Both the position numbers and the translations under genes were made by a program. DNA of 64,000 nt from Cyclobacterium qasimii M12-11B (GTDB lineage Bacteria > Bacteroidota > Bacteroidia > Cytophagales > Cyclobacteriaceae). Location: the NCBI RefSeq assembly GCF_000427295.1, contig NZ_ATNM01000123.1, forward strand, positions 62,001 to 126,000, in the 5' to 3' direction. The stretch's first letter is position 1; each line of letters opens with the position of its first letter. The notes under the pieces were generated by a model, which worked only from the letters and a program-made list of their open reading frames with translations, did not search any database and was not told where the DNA came from. This document shows, one piece after another, positions 55,476 through 64,000 of this stretch.

Positions 55476-58400
55476 ATGAATAACACTTTACCAAAGCTAA
55501 TTCTGTGTTTCGGCCTTTTCCTCCTGAGCATAATGGCCAATGCTACAAACTATTATTTTTCAAATCAAACCGGAAATGACTCCAGAAGTTCAACAGAAGC
55601 GCAAAACCCCGACACTCCATGGAAAACTATTAACAAATTAAATGCCATCTTCTCTAGTTTAAAGCCTGGTGACGGTATTTATTTTAAAAGAGGTGAGGTT
55701 TTCTATGGTACGATCAAAGTAAATACAGGAGGTTCTGCCGGTAGCCCCATTAAGTTAGACGCTTATGGGTCAGGAGCTAAGCCTGTAATTACCTCCTTCG
55801 AAAAAGTAACAGGATGGAAATCTATAGGTAATGGTAGGTACGAGAGTACAAACACTTTTTCTAGTTACGAATCAAACATAGTTTCAGTAGACGAACAAAT
55901 CTATGAAAAGGGAAGGTACCCAAACAGTGATGCCTCAAACGGTGGGTATTTATCAGTTTCCTCTTTTTCCGGAAACTCCTCTGTTAGCAGCAATGAGATG
56001 TCAGGTGCCGCAGATTACAGTAATGGTGAAGTTGTAATCAGAAAAAACCAATGGATTATAGACAGACACCTCATTAAATCAAATTCAGGAGGAACGGTAA
56101 ATTATAATGGAACTGGCGCTTACAGTCCTACTAAAGAATTTGGTTTTTTCATACAAAACCACCTTTCTACCCTAGATAAATTTGGTGAGTGGTTCTACAA
56201 CAATAGCAGGAAGATTAATGTGTATTTTGGAAACTCAAATCCAAATAACCATCAGGTTTTAGTAAGCACATTAGAAAATTTACTTGTAAAATCATACAAT
56301 GTAGATCATATTTTGATACAAAGCCTTCATTTTAAAGGAGCAAACAAGGATGCAATCTATATTGGTGAAGGAAAGGACATTGTCCTTAACAACTCAGAAA
56401 TAGAATTTTCAGGAGAAAATGGCATTACTTCCTTAAACATAAAAGACTTAGTAATAAAGAACTGTAGAATTAACTATTCCATGAATACGGGATTGAATCT
56501 AAGATACGGGAACGACAATGCTGTTATTACTGACAATATTGTAGAAAACAGTTTCCCTTTTCAAGGAGGAGGCAATAACGAGGACAATAATGGCAATGGA
56601 ATATTAGTATCTGGTAACAATGTCCGAATAGAGAATAATACTGTCAAACAAGTAGGTTTTAATGGTATTCACTTTATTGGCAACGACATTACTATCAAAA
56701 ACAATTTAATACAGCAGTTTTGCCTTTTGAAAAATGATTGTGGTGGAATCTACACTTTTGGCGGACAAGACGTTACCAATTTCAGTAACAGGGTCATTGA
56801 AAACAATATAATAATAGATGGTCTCTCTACAAATAATGGTACGCCTTATCATTCCTCTCAAAACCACCACCCGCAGGGCAGTGGTATCTTTCTTGATGAC
56901 AATGTAAATGGAGTATCGGTAATCAACAATACCATCGCCAACACAGAATACTCAGGAATCAAGGCTTCAAATAACTTTAATGTTACAGTTAAGGGCAATA
57001 CTTTTTATAATTCTTACACCCAGGCCCTGATTGGCAACAGTGAGAGAGGTACAGATGCTAGAAATCTGAATTTTTCAAACAATGTATTCTTTTCAAAACA
57101 CGCTGATCAATATGCTTACCGTATCGACTCTTATAAAGATGATATATCAAGTTTTGGTACTTTTGAAAGCAACTACTTTACAAGGCCACTAGGAGACAAC
57201 CATAGTATTTACCTTTCTTACTACAAAAACAGTAAAAGGCACGATGAAACCAAAGACCTGAATGCTTGGAAATCATCTTTTAACAAAGACTTAACTTCTG
57301 TCACCTATCAACAAGATGAGTTTGAACCATTCTCCCTCCTGGGATTTTTAGGCGGCTTACTCTACGATAATTTATCCTTCCTAAAAGGAATAGATGATTT
57401 CAATTGTAATGATTGTACACAATCCTGGGATTCCAATGGTATTTTAAGTGGGTCCATAAAAGTCAAGAGTCCTGGCCCCTCATCCGCTTTGGCTCGAATA
57501 GGAAGTGTAGACAAGAATAAAAGCTATATAGCCAAATTTAAGGCTAAAAGTAATAAAACAGGTTCGTTAAGAGTGGCACTTAGATATGCTGGAACTCCTT
57601 GGGAAATCATATCTCCAAGTACAGCGATAGAATTAGGTACTGGTGTAAAAGAATATTCGATCCTTCTTCAACCCTATGATAATGTAGCATCCCCAGTAAT
57701 AATGTTTATTTCTGATATTGGAAACTGGGAATACTGGATTGACGATTTGGAAATTAGAGAGGCTAATGTGAATATCACCAATCCAGATGACGTATTCCTT
57801 TTTGAATACAATGCTTCAAAATCTAAAAAATCGATTGCATTAAATGGCGTTTATGAAGATGCAACGGGCAAGTCTTATTCTGGAAATTTTGATATCGCAC
57901 CCTATTCTTCAGCTCTTCTAGTAAGAACATCTACAGCAACACCACCACCTGCAGCACCACCTGAACCAACTATTGAACAAGTGGTAGAAATAACATCTCC
58001 TAGTGGCAATAATACTTATCAAGTAGGTGAAAAAATAGAGTTGCTAGCTGAAGTCACCCCTAATGTAGATAATATTAGCAAGGTGGTTTTCTATAATGGT
58101 GATCAAATTATTGGAAATGCTACAACGCAACCATTTAAGCTAACTTGGGGAAATGGAGAAGCGGGAGACCATCAAGTAAAAGCCCTTATCCTCGACAACA
58201 GTAACAATACCACTGCTACTTCGTCCGCAATTGGTATTAAGATCAACAGTATAGCCCCTGACCCTGTAATTGATTACCCTACAGGAGACGCTTTTTCTTT
58301 ACACATTAATATTGGGTCAAGTGATGCCAAAACTTATGAAGGAAATACATATGTAACATTAAGTGAAGCAAAGGTATTAACGGGCAGATCCAATTCATTA

Positions 58401-60065
58401 GAAATTGACAATAGTTCGGCTGGGACCATCTTTGAATCAATCTCATTTAATGAAGACCTTGAATATCGAATCCCCGTACCTAACGGAATCTACACAATAC
58501 AAACCTTTCACCAAGAAGTACATTTTGGTCTTAACGGAGTCACTGGATCTAATGGTAAAAGAGTTTTTGATATCATAGTAGAAAATGAAATCAAATACAA
58601 AGACTTGGATTTATATGCTTTAAATAAAAATCAAAAAGTAGTTTTAACGCACGATAACATTGAGGTAAAGGATGGAATTCTGAACCTTAATCTAATTGCT
58701 TCCGCTAACAATGCAATTATTTCAGGAATCTCAATTGTAGAAAAAGGCATTCAAGCACCAGTCCAATCCACTGAAGGCGCTAGATTCATTAATGTAGGTA
58801 GTCTTAATGATGAGGAATACAACGGGGATTTATTCATCTCCGACTACACTGACAAACTCTTCTCTTCTTCAGGAATATACGAGAACGAAGCTGCTAATAA
58901 AGAACCTATTTTCCAGTCCAATAGATTTTCGGAAGATCTAATCTATACTATACCAGTAGAAAATGGCATTTATAGAGTTAAGACTTACCACATAGAAAAT
59001 TACTTTGGCGTCACTCACCCTGATGGCAGAGCAGGCTTGAGGGTATTTGACATCTTCATGCAAAACCAATTGGTCAAAAATGATCTTGACCTTTATGCAA
59101 GAAGTGGCAACCAGGAAACGGTTCTGGTTTTTGAAGAAATCGTAGTAACGAATGGAATACTTAAGATTGAAATGAAAGCCTCTGTAAACAACGTGCTATT
59201 GTCTGGGCTAGCGATCATCCCAATGAGTGAATTTAATGATGACCTTAAGGATGATTCTTACTTCATTAATGTAGGTAGTGAGTCGGACACCCAATACAAA
59301 GGGATTGATTTTATTTCCGAAAACAGTGTTACTCAGATACCTTCAAAATCCTCCTCATACAATGTACCTGCATCTAGTTCAGACCAACTTTACCAATCTA
59401 ATCGCTACGGGAAGGCGTTAGACTATAAATTCCCGGTTTCAAACGGAACTTATACGGTGGTCACCTATCACAATGAGAATTATTTCGGAGAGGTTTCAAA
59501 TAGTACAGGTCCAAACAATAGGGTATTTGACATCTATATAGAAAGCGTTAAAGTAAAAGGTAATGTTGACCTCTACATAGAAAATTCGAACCGACCAGTT
59601 GCACTTCGGTTTGAAAACATCAATGTATCGGATGGTGTTTTAAACCTTAACGTCAATGGCATCAAAAACAATGCTTTGCTATCAGGGATTGCAATATTCC
59701 CAAGTGCCAAGGAAAATCTAGGCAACTTGAATTTGAGACAGATCGTAAGCGAAACTGAAGAAATTTCCACACTAAGTGAGCTGCGGGAAAGCGGCATTAC
59801 CACTGAATCCTACGAGACCAAACTGTATCCTAATCCAGCTGTCACCTCTACTACACTAGAAATCGGACAAGATCTGGGTAGGTTCTATGTTAGCATTCAT
59901 AACCTCAATGGTCAATTAATTGATTACTTTGATTCTGATATACTTATAAATACGGAAGGCAAATATGAAATACCTGTCCACCAGCTTAAGCAAGGTGTTT
60001 ATATTGTAACCCTTTCATCAGAAAGCAAAGTGCTGGAGAGAATGAGACTCGCGGTAACACCTTAA
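55476..60065 (+). CDS. Giant secreted right-handed beta-helix / malectin protein with type IX sorting domain
   Basis: This is a 1529-residue secreted protein. It has a signal peptide (core LILCFGLFLLSIMANA). A right-handed parallel beta-helix spans about residues 20-600, with Asn-rich turns such as NIVENSF and NNTIANTEYSG. A carbohydrate-binding-like beta-sandwich spans about 640-790, and an Ig-like domain about 836-925 (EITSPSGNNTYQVGEKIELL). Three malectin-like repeats of about 160 residues start near 942, 1102 and 1261, each with a FINVGS- or HINIGS-type start. A C-terminal sorting domain (YPNPAVTSTTLEI...) spans about 1447-1529. Polysaccharide binding or lysis is likely; no catalytic site is certain. 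Confidence 0.9.
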   Translation: MNNTLPKLILCFGLFLLSIMANATNYYFSNQTGNDSRSSTEAQNPDTPWKTINKLNAIFSSLKPGDGIYFKRGEVFYGTIKVNTGGSAGSPIKLDAYGSGAKPVITSFEKVTGWKSIGNGRYESTNTFSSYESNIVSVDEQIYEKGRYPNSDASNGGYLSVSSFSGNSSVSSNEMSGAADYSNGEVVIRKNQWIIDRHLIKSNSGGTVNYNGTGAYSPTKEFGFFIQNHLSTLDKFGEWFYNNSRKINVYFGNSNPNNHQVLVSTLENLLVKSYNVDHILIQSLHFKGANKDAIYIGEGKDIVLNNSEIEFSGENGITSLNIKDLVIKNCRINYSMNTGLNLRYGNDNAVITDNIVENSFPFQGGGNNEDNNGNGILVSGNNVRIENNTVKQVGFNGIHFIGNDITIKNNLIQQFCLLKNDCGGIYTFGGQDVTNFSNRVIENNIIIDGLSTNNGTPYHSSQNHHPQGSGIFLDDNVNGVSVINNTIANTEYSGIKASNNFNVTVKGNTFYNSYTQALIGNSERGTDARNLNFSNNVFFSKHADQYAYRIDSYKDDISSFGTFESNYFTRPLGDNHSIYLSYYKNSKRHDETKDLNAWKSSFNKDLTSVTYQQDEFEPFSLLGFLGGLLYDNLSFLKGIDDFNCNDCTQSWDSNGILSGSIKVKSPGPSSALARIGSVDKNKSYIAKFKAKSNKTGSLRVALRYAGTPWEIISPSTAIELGTGVKEYSILLQPYDNVASPVIMFISDIGNWEYWIDDLEIREANVNITNPDDVFLFEYNASKSKKSIALNGVYEDATGKSYSGNFDIAPYSSALLVRTSTATPPPAAPPEPTIEQVVEITSPSGNNTYQVGEKIELLAEVTPNVDNISKVVFYNGDQIIGNATTQPFKLTWGNGEAGDHQVKALILDNSNNTTATSSAIGIKINSIAPDPVIDYPTGDAFSLHINIGSSDAKTYEGNTYVTLSEAKVLTGRSNSLEIDNSSAGTIFESISFNEDLEYRIPVPNGIYTIQTFHQEVHFGLNGVTGSNGKRVFDIIVENEIKYKDLDLYALNKNQKVVLTHDNIEVKDGILNLNLIASANNAIISGISIVEKGIQAPVQSTEGARFINVGSLNDEEYNGDLFISDYTDKLFSSSGIYENEAANKEPIFQSNRFSEDLIYTIPVENGIYRVKTYHIENYFGVTHPDGRAGLRVFDIFMQNQLVKNDLDLYARSGNQETVLVFEEIVVTNGILKIEMKASVNNVLLSGLAIIPMSEFNDDLKDDSYFINVGSESDTQYKGIDFISENSVTQIPSKSSSYNVPASSSDQLYQSNRYGKALDYKFPVSNGTYTVVTYHNENYFGEVSNSTGPNNRVFDIYIESVKVKGNVDLYIENSNRPVALRFENINVSDGVLNLNVNGIKNNALLSGIAIFPSAKENLGNLNLRQIVSETEEISTLSELRESGITTESYETKLYPNPAVTSTTLEIGQDLGRFYVSIHNLNGQLIDYFDSDILINTEGKYEIPVHQLKQGVYIVTLSSESKVLERMRLAVTP

Positions 60066-60082
60066 AAAACGCTTTATTACTT

Positions 60083-60117
60083 AAAAGGCCTTGAAAAATT
60101 CAAGGCCTTTTTTTTTG
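60083..60117 (+). terminator. Terminator after the first beta-helix gene
   Basis: AAAAGGCCTTGAA (60083-60095) pairs with TTCAAGGCCTTTT (60099-60111) around a three-base loop and is followed by more T. It lies 17 bp after the stop. Confidence 0.92.
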
Positions 60118-60828
60118 ACTATTTTTTTCAGGCTGGACAAAATGCAAAAACATTTGTTCCGTTTACCAACAAGTACCGTATAAGGCCATCAACGGAATAA
60201 TCCTTTCGATCTACGCATTTCATGCCAACCCAAATACCGAAAGGCTATTGCACTGTAAGGCAGATACTCAATTACCTTCTTGAATTCCCACCCATTACTT
60301 ACACCCTCTTTTTAAAGGACTTACGCCTCTATTGCTTACTCCAACAGGTCGAAACTTTTATTAAATGCTCATTACTTTCCACTTACATTTTTTAATTCCT
60401 TCATTCTCACTTTAGGATTTAGGAGGATTTTCTCTAATTCACATCCATTATTGAAAATAATTTAAAGAAGTGAAAAATAACTAAAAAAAATTTCCGCTTC
60501 CATTTTTTAGATCATCGACAAAATTTAGAATTCCAAAAGCAATATTCATTTCACCTATTGAAATTATTCAATATATCCTTTGCTCCAGAAGTTTTTCGAA
60601 AAGGTGTAAAGTTTGTATTTAAGAATTTTATACCGTTTATTATTGAAATGAGATTCATATTTAGAATTTCATTTTGATATATATGAAAATCAAAAAACAA
60701 GATTCTTTTAATCGAAATGCCGTTTTAAGACTTCATAAATCAAAAAAAGTAGGACAAAATTAACAAACACCTGAAGAATAAGGTGGGTTCGAAAATTGAA
60801 AAGAATATAAACTTTAAAATAGAATAAA
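60118..60828. other. Intergenic region between the tandem beta-helix genes
   Basis: This is about 710 bp. A less AT-rich patch (about 60120-60360) contains a minus-strand stop-free stretch (60189-60311) that reads protein-like but lacks a start. From about 60400 to the gene the DNA is very AT-rich and should hold its promoter and leader. No RNA gene or hairpin is supported. Confidence 0.45.
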
Positions 60829-63800
60829 ATGAAAGCGTTATTTTTCTCCATTTCCTTTCTGATTTCCTTAGCATTATCTATTACGCAAGGCTATGCTACA
60901 AATTACTATGTTTCTCAAGAATCTGGAAATGACTCACGTTCATTGGCAGAGGCACAAAATCCTGCCACACCATGGAAATCAATTGATAAAATCAATTCAC
61001 TATTCCATTACTTAAAGGCTGGTGATGCTGTATTTTTTAATAGAGGTGAAATTTTTTATGGCACCTTACACATTCAAGCTTCAGGGTCTACCACCTCTCC
61101 TATTAAAATCGGAGCATACGGTTCTGGATCAAAACCAGTAATTACTTCTTTGAAAACCGTGGATGGTTGGAAGTCTATAGGAAACGGTGTTTATGAAAGT
61201 ACTTCTTCCCTTAACACCAATACTGTTAAGGTCCTTTTGATCAATGGAGAGATTCATGAGATGGGAAGATATCCTAACAGTGATATTGCAAATGAAGGTT
61301 ACTTAAACATCGAAGAGACAAGTGGTAATTACCTGATTTCCAGTAGCGACTTGAGTGGCTCTTCTAGCTGGACTGGCGGAGAGGTTGTCATTAAAAAGAA
61401 TCAATGGATTATTGACACCCACCAAATCTCTTCACATAGTGGAAATCAAATTCGTTACAATGGATCTACAAGTGCTTATACTGCTGAAAAGGAGTATGGA
61501 TTTTTTATTCAAAACCACATTAAAACACTTGATACTTTTGGAGAATGGTATTTCAATCCTTCCACTAAAAAATAAACGTCTATTTCGGCAATAGCAATCC
61601 TTCTTCCATGAAAGTAGAGGTCAGCACCTTGGAGAACTTATTGATCAAAGACTACAGAGACGAAAACATCACAGTAGAAAACATTCAGTTTAAAGGAGCT
61701 AATCAGGATGCCATCAAAATAGAAGGAGGCAGAAATATAAGAATAAGTGATTCTGAAGTCACCTTTTCAGGCGAGAATGGCATTCTTGCTTTAAGTGTGA
61801 TTGACTTGATAATCGAAAGAACAAACATCAGCAACATCTATAATAACAGTTTGTACCTTAGATATGGCAATGATAACGCTATTATTAGAGACAACGAAAT
61901 CAAAAACACGGCTCTGGTAGCTGGTAGAACACAAAATGAAGATGCGTCAGGAATTGCAATCTTCGCTTATGGAGAAAACGTGTTGGTTCAAAACAATGCA
62001 ATTGTCAATTCAGGCTTTAACGGCATTCAATTTAATGGTAATTATACAGTTGTTAAAAATAACTTTGTAGATACATTCTGTCAGATCAAAGGTGATGGCG
62101 GCGGAATTTATACTTTTGGCGGTGTACAATACCAAAGTTATAGAGGTAGAAAAATTGAAGGTAACATCGTTGTAAACAGTATCGGAAGTAAAGGTGGTAT
62201 TCCTGACAAGGGGGTTAACTACAAACCATTGGCTGAAGGTATCTTTTTGGATGACAACTCGAACAATATAATTATCAGTGGTAATACAATTGGTAATACT
62301 GAAAACAGTGGTTTGAAAATGTCTAACTCAAACAATATTACAGTATCGAACAATACGTTCTTCAACTCACATTCTTCTATTACTATGGGAAACAGTGTTA
62401 TCGGAGAAGACACCAGAGACATTAGTATCTCCAGCAACCAGTTTTTCGCACAAACATCTGATCAAAACTCATACTCTATCAAAACATACAAAAATGACAT
62501 TAATTCATTTGGTGATTTTGATAAAAACCATTTTTTCAGACCTCTTGGAGATGAGTTCAGTATTGAAAACGAATACGTAAACAATGGCAAAAAAGAAGCA
62601 GCCATAGACAATCTTGAACAGTGGAGTGATAAATTCGGTAAAGATAAAAACTCAGTTAGTAATTCAGTAGACATCTCTACTTATACCATTACTAAGACAA
62701 TCGGAACTAGCCTTTACGCCAATTCTTCTTTCGACAAAAATGTAAGTGGTGTATACTGCAGCGATTGCAAACAAGAATGGGAAACCAACAGCAAAACAAA
62801 TGGTGGCTCGCTTAAAGTTAGCGGTTCAGGATCTAATGCAGTGAAGATCAATTTAGGTCAAATGAAGAAAGACAAAACTTATTTATTGAAATTCAATGCC
62901 TTATCAAATAAGGTCGGTAACATTTCAACTTATTTAAGATATACTGGCACCCCATGGGAGAAATTATCTGCTATGACTACATTTGAAGTAAACACCAGCC
63001 TTAATGGCTTTGAAGTACTTGTTACTCCATATGCAGATGTGAATGAAGTATCACTTTTGATCACTACGACTGAGTCCAACTTCACCTATTGGATGGATGA
63101 TTTGGAATTTGTAGAAGTAGAAGCTTCATTTATTAACCCTGAAGAAGAAATACTATTTGAATATAACCCTACTAAAAGCAGCAAAACAATTGCTTTGTCT
63201 GGCGAGTATGTAAATGCCAAATTAGAGAAATTCTCAGGACAAGTTACCATACCTGCTTATGGATCTATAGTGCTAATCCGTGTTGCAAAAGGAAGCGAGC
63301 AAGCACCTGAAATCATCAAAACACCAAGTATCGAATTGTCAGTTCAAGAAGATCTTAGCCGAATTATCGAAGGAGACAAAATTACAATGACCAGTGAAGT
63401 CACCAACCTGGACAACAACATAGCTAAAGTAGACTTCTACTGTGGTTTAAAATTGGTAGGTTCTTGCGAAGTAAAACCTTATTTGGCTGTCATCGATGAA
63501 ATCGAAGCAGGAGAAACTTATGTTTGGGCTTCAGTAACAGATAAAAATGGAAACGTAAGTACTTCTGAAGAAATAGGATTTACTGCTAGTAGCAAACCTA
63601 TAGAAGTTATCGAAAAAACGCCTGTTGAAAACACCCCTAGTGAAGCATTAGAAGGAACTTATTACCACATTGGCTACAATGGCACGGTGGATCATGAAGG
63701 CCAACAATTCGAAGCGATCAACAAGGAATACATCAAATCATCCGGAGTAAATGTCGCTACAAAAGAGTCTGGTAGTGATGAGGTTTTATTTCAAACTGAG

Positions 63801-64000
63801 ATGTTTAATAAAATCTTAAACTTTGAAATTCCATTAGAAAATGGAACCTATACAATCAAAACCTACCATAACGAAATGTATTTTGGAAACAATGGAAAAT
63901 ACGAACGTGCTGGACTAAGGGTATTTGATATCTTGATTGAAGGAAATGTTGTTAAGAAAGATTTTGACATCTATGTTGAAAACAAAAACCAAGAGACTAC
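60829..64000 (+). CDS. Second giant beta-helix / malectin protein, paralogue of the first (apparent frameshift; open at right edge)
   Basis: The start reads MKALFFSISFLISLALSITQ, a signal peptide. The next part matches the first protein closely (TNYYVSQESGNDSRSLAEAQ against TNYYFSNQTGNDSRSSTEAQ). The first frame stops at 61575 after NPSTKK. One added A in the A6 run at 61567-61572 gives KKINVYFGNSNPSSMKVEVS, matching the paralogue, and the frame then stays open to the window end. It covers a beta-helix, a CBM-like part near 62750-63120, an Ig-like part near 63330-63590 and the start of a malectin repeat. The C-terminus, probably with a sorting domain, lies outside. Confidence 0.88.

Noticed and set aside
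60189-60311. Minus-strand stop-free stretch with a protein-like middle (EYLPYSAIAFRYLGWHEMRR)
   Set aside because: It has no start codon at its beginning and only about 40 codons, with no family I recognise. It may be a relic, but cannot be supported as a gene.
1-64000. CRISPR arrays, tRNA/rRNA genes or insertion sequences
   Set aside because: I looked for regular direct repeats with spacers, tRNA-like cloverleaf ends and transposase motifs, and saw none. A computed search would be more sensitive.

Overview
The window (about 64 kb, AT-rich) looks like the chromosome of a Bacteroidota member, most likely order Cytophagales, possibly Cyclobacteriaceae. The lineage call is an inference. It rests on a PorU2/PorV2-type secretion pair, a type IX secretion C-terminal sorting domain on a giant secreted protein, a Lacal_2735-type small protein, DUF6600, DUF4397 and DUF4097 proteins, an UpxY/NusG-like antiterminator, and PadR-PspC and ECF sigma envelope modules. 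I saw no rRNA, tRNA, CRISPR array or insertion sequence.

Layout. 1-9447 (minus strand) is an exopolysaccharide locus: two family 2 glycosyltransferases, a Wzz-type chain-length regulator, a Wza-type export protein with SLBB domains, and a GDP-L-fucose pathway (manC, fcl, gmd). A NusG-like antiterminator (9797) is divergent from it. 10425-14680 holds a GH15 enzyme, a zinc-finger protein, ssb, an aldo/keto reductase and a Dabb protein. 14727-17014 (minus) holds hslV and the E2 subunit of a 2-oxoacid dehydrogenase complex. 17137-24959 (plus) holds a YheT-type hydrolase, an SRAP protein, an MBL hydrolase, fabH, an unknown overlapping gene, a secreted YwqK-repeat protein, a Lacal_2735 protein and a DUF6600 protein. 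25157-34163 holds a TIM-barrel protein, a polytopic membrane protein and the porU2-porV2 pair. 34555-42558 is regulatory and envelope related: PadR-PspC, a beta-CASP nuclease, a lipoprotein, then an ECF sigma operon ending in a DUF4097 protein. 42616-54371 holds a ferredoxin-type reductase pair, a DUF4397 lipoprotein, purB, a heparinase II/III-like lyase, an Arc/PH/SPFH operon, an MFS transporter and an MscS channel. 55476-64000 holds two tandem paralogous giant secreted beta-helix/malectin proteins; the second runs off the window.

How they fit together (inference). The left part makes and exports a probably fucose-containing polysaccharide. The right part encodes secreted carbohydrate-active or carbohydrate-binding proteins that would use type IX secretion, to which the PorU2/PorV2 pair is related. 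The sigma, PadR and PspC modules look like envelope-stress circuitry.

The most important caveat is that twelve sites in eleven genes show a reading-frame break at, or within a few bases of, a short A or T run. Fixing a single-base indel at each restores a family-typical protein. This looks like homopolymer error in the assembly rather than real gene loss, so I give those genes as merged reading frames and state the break point. I found no clear previously undescribed system. The best candidates for follow-up are the tandem beta-helix/malectin proteins, the 21-bp palindrome that encodes the tails of two convergent genes, the 10-bp phased repeat next to ssb, and the SPFH-PH-Arc operon.
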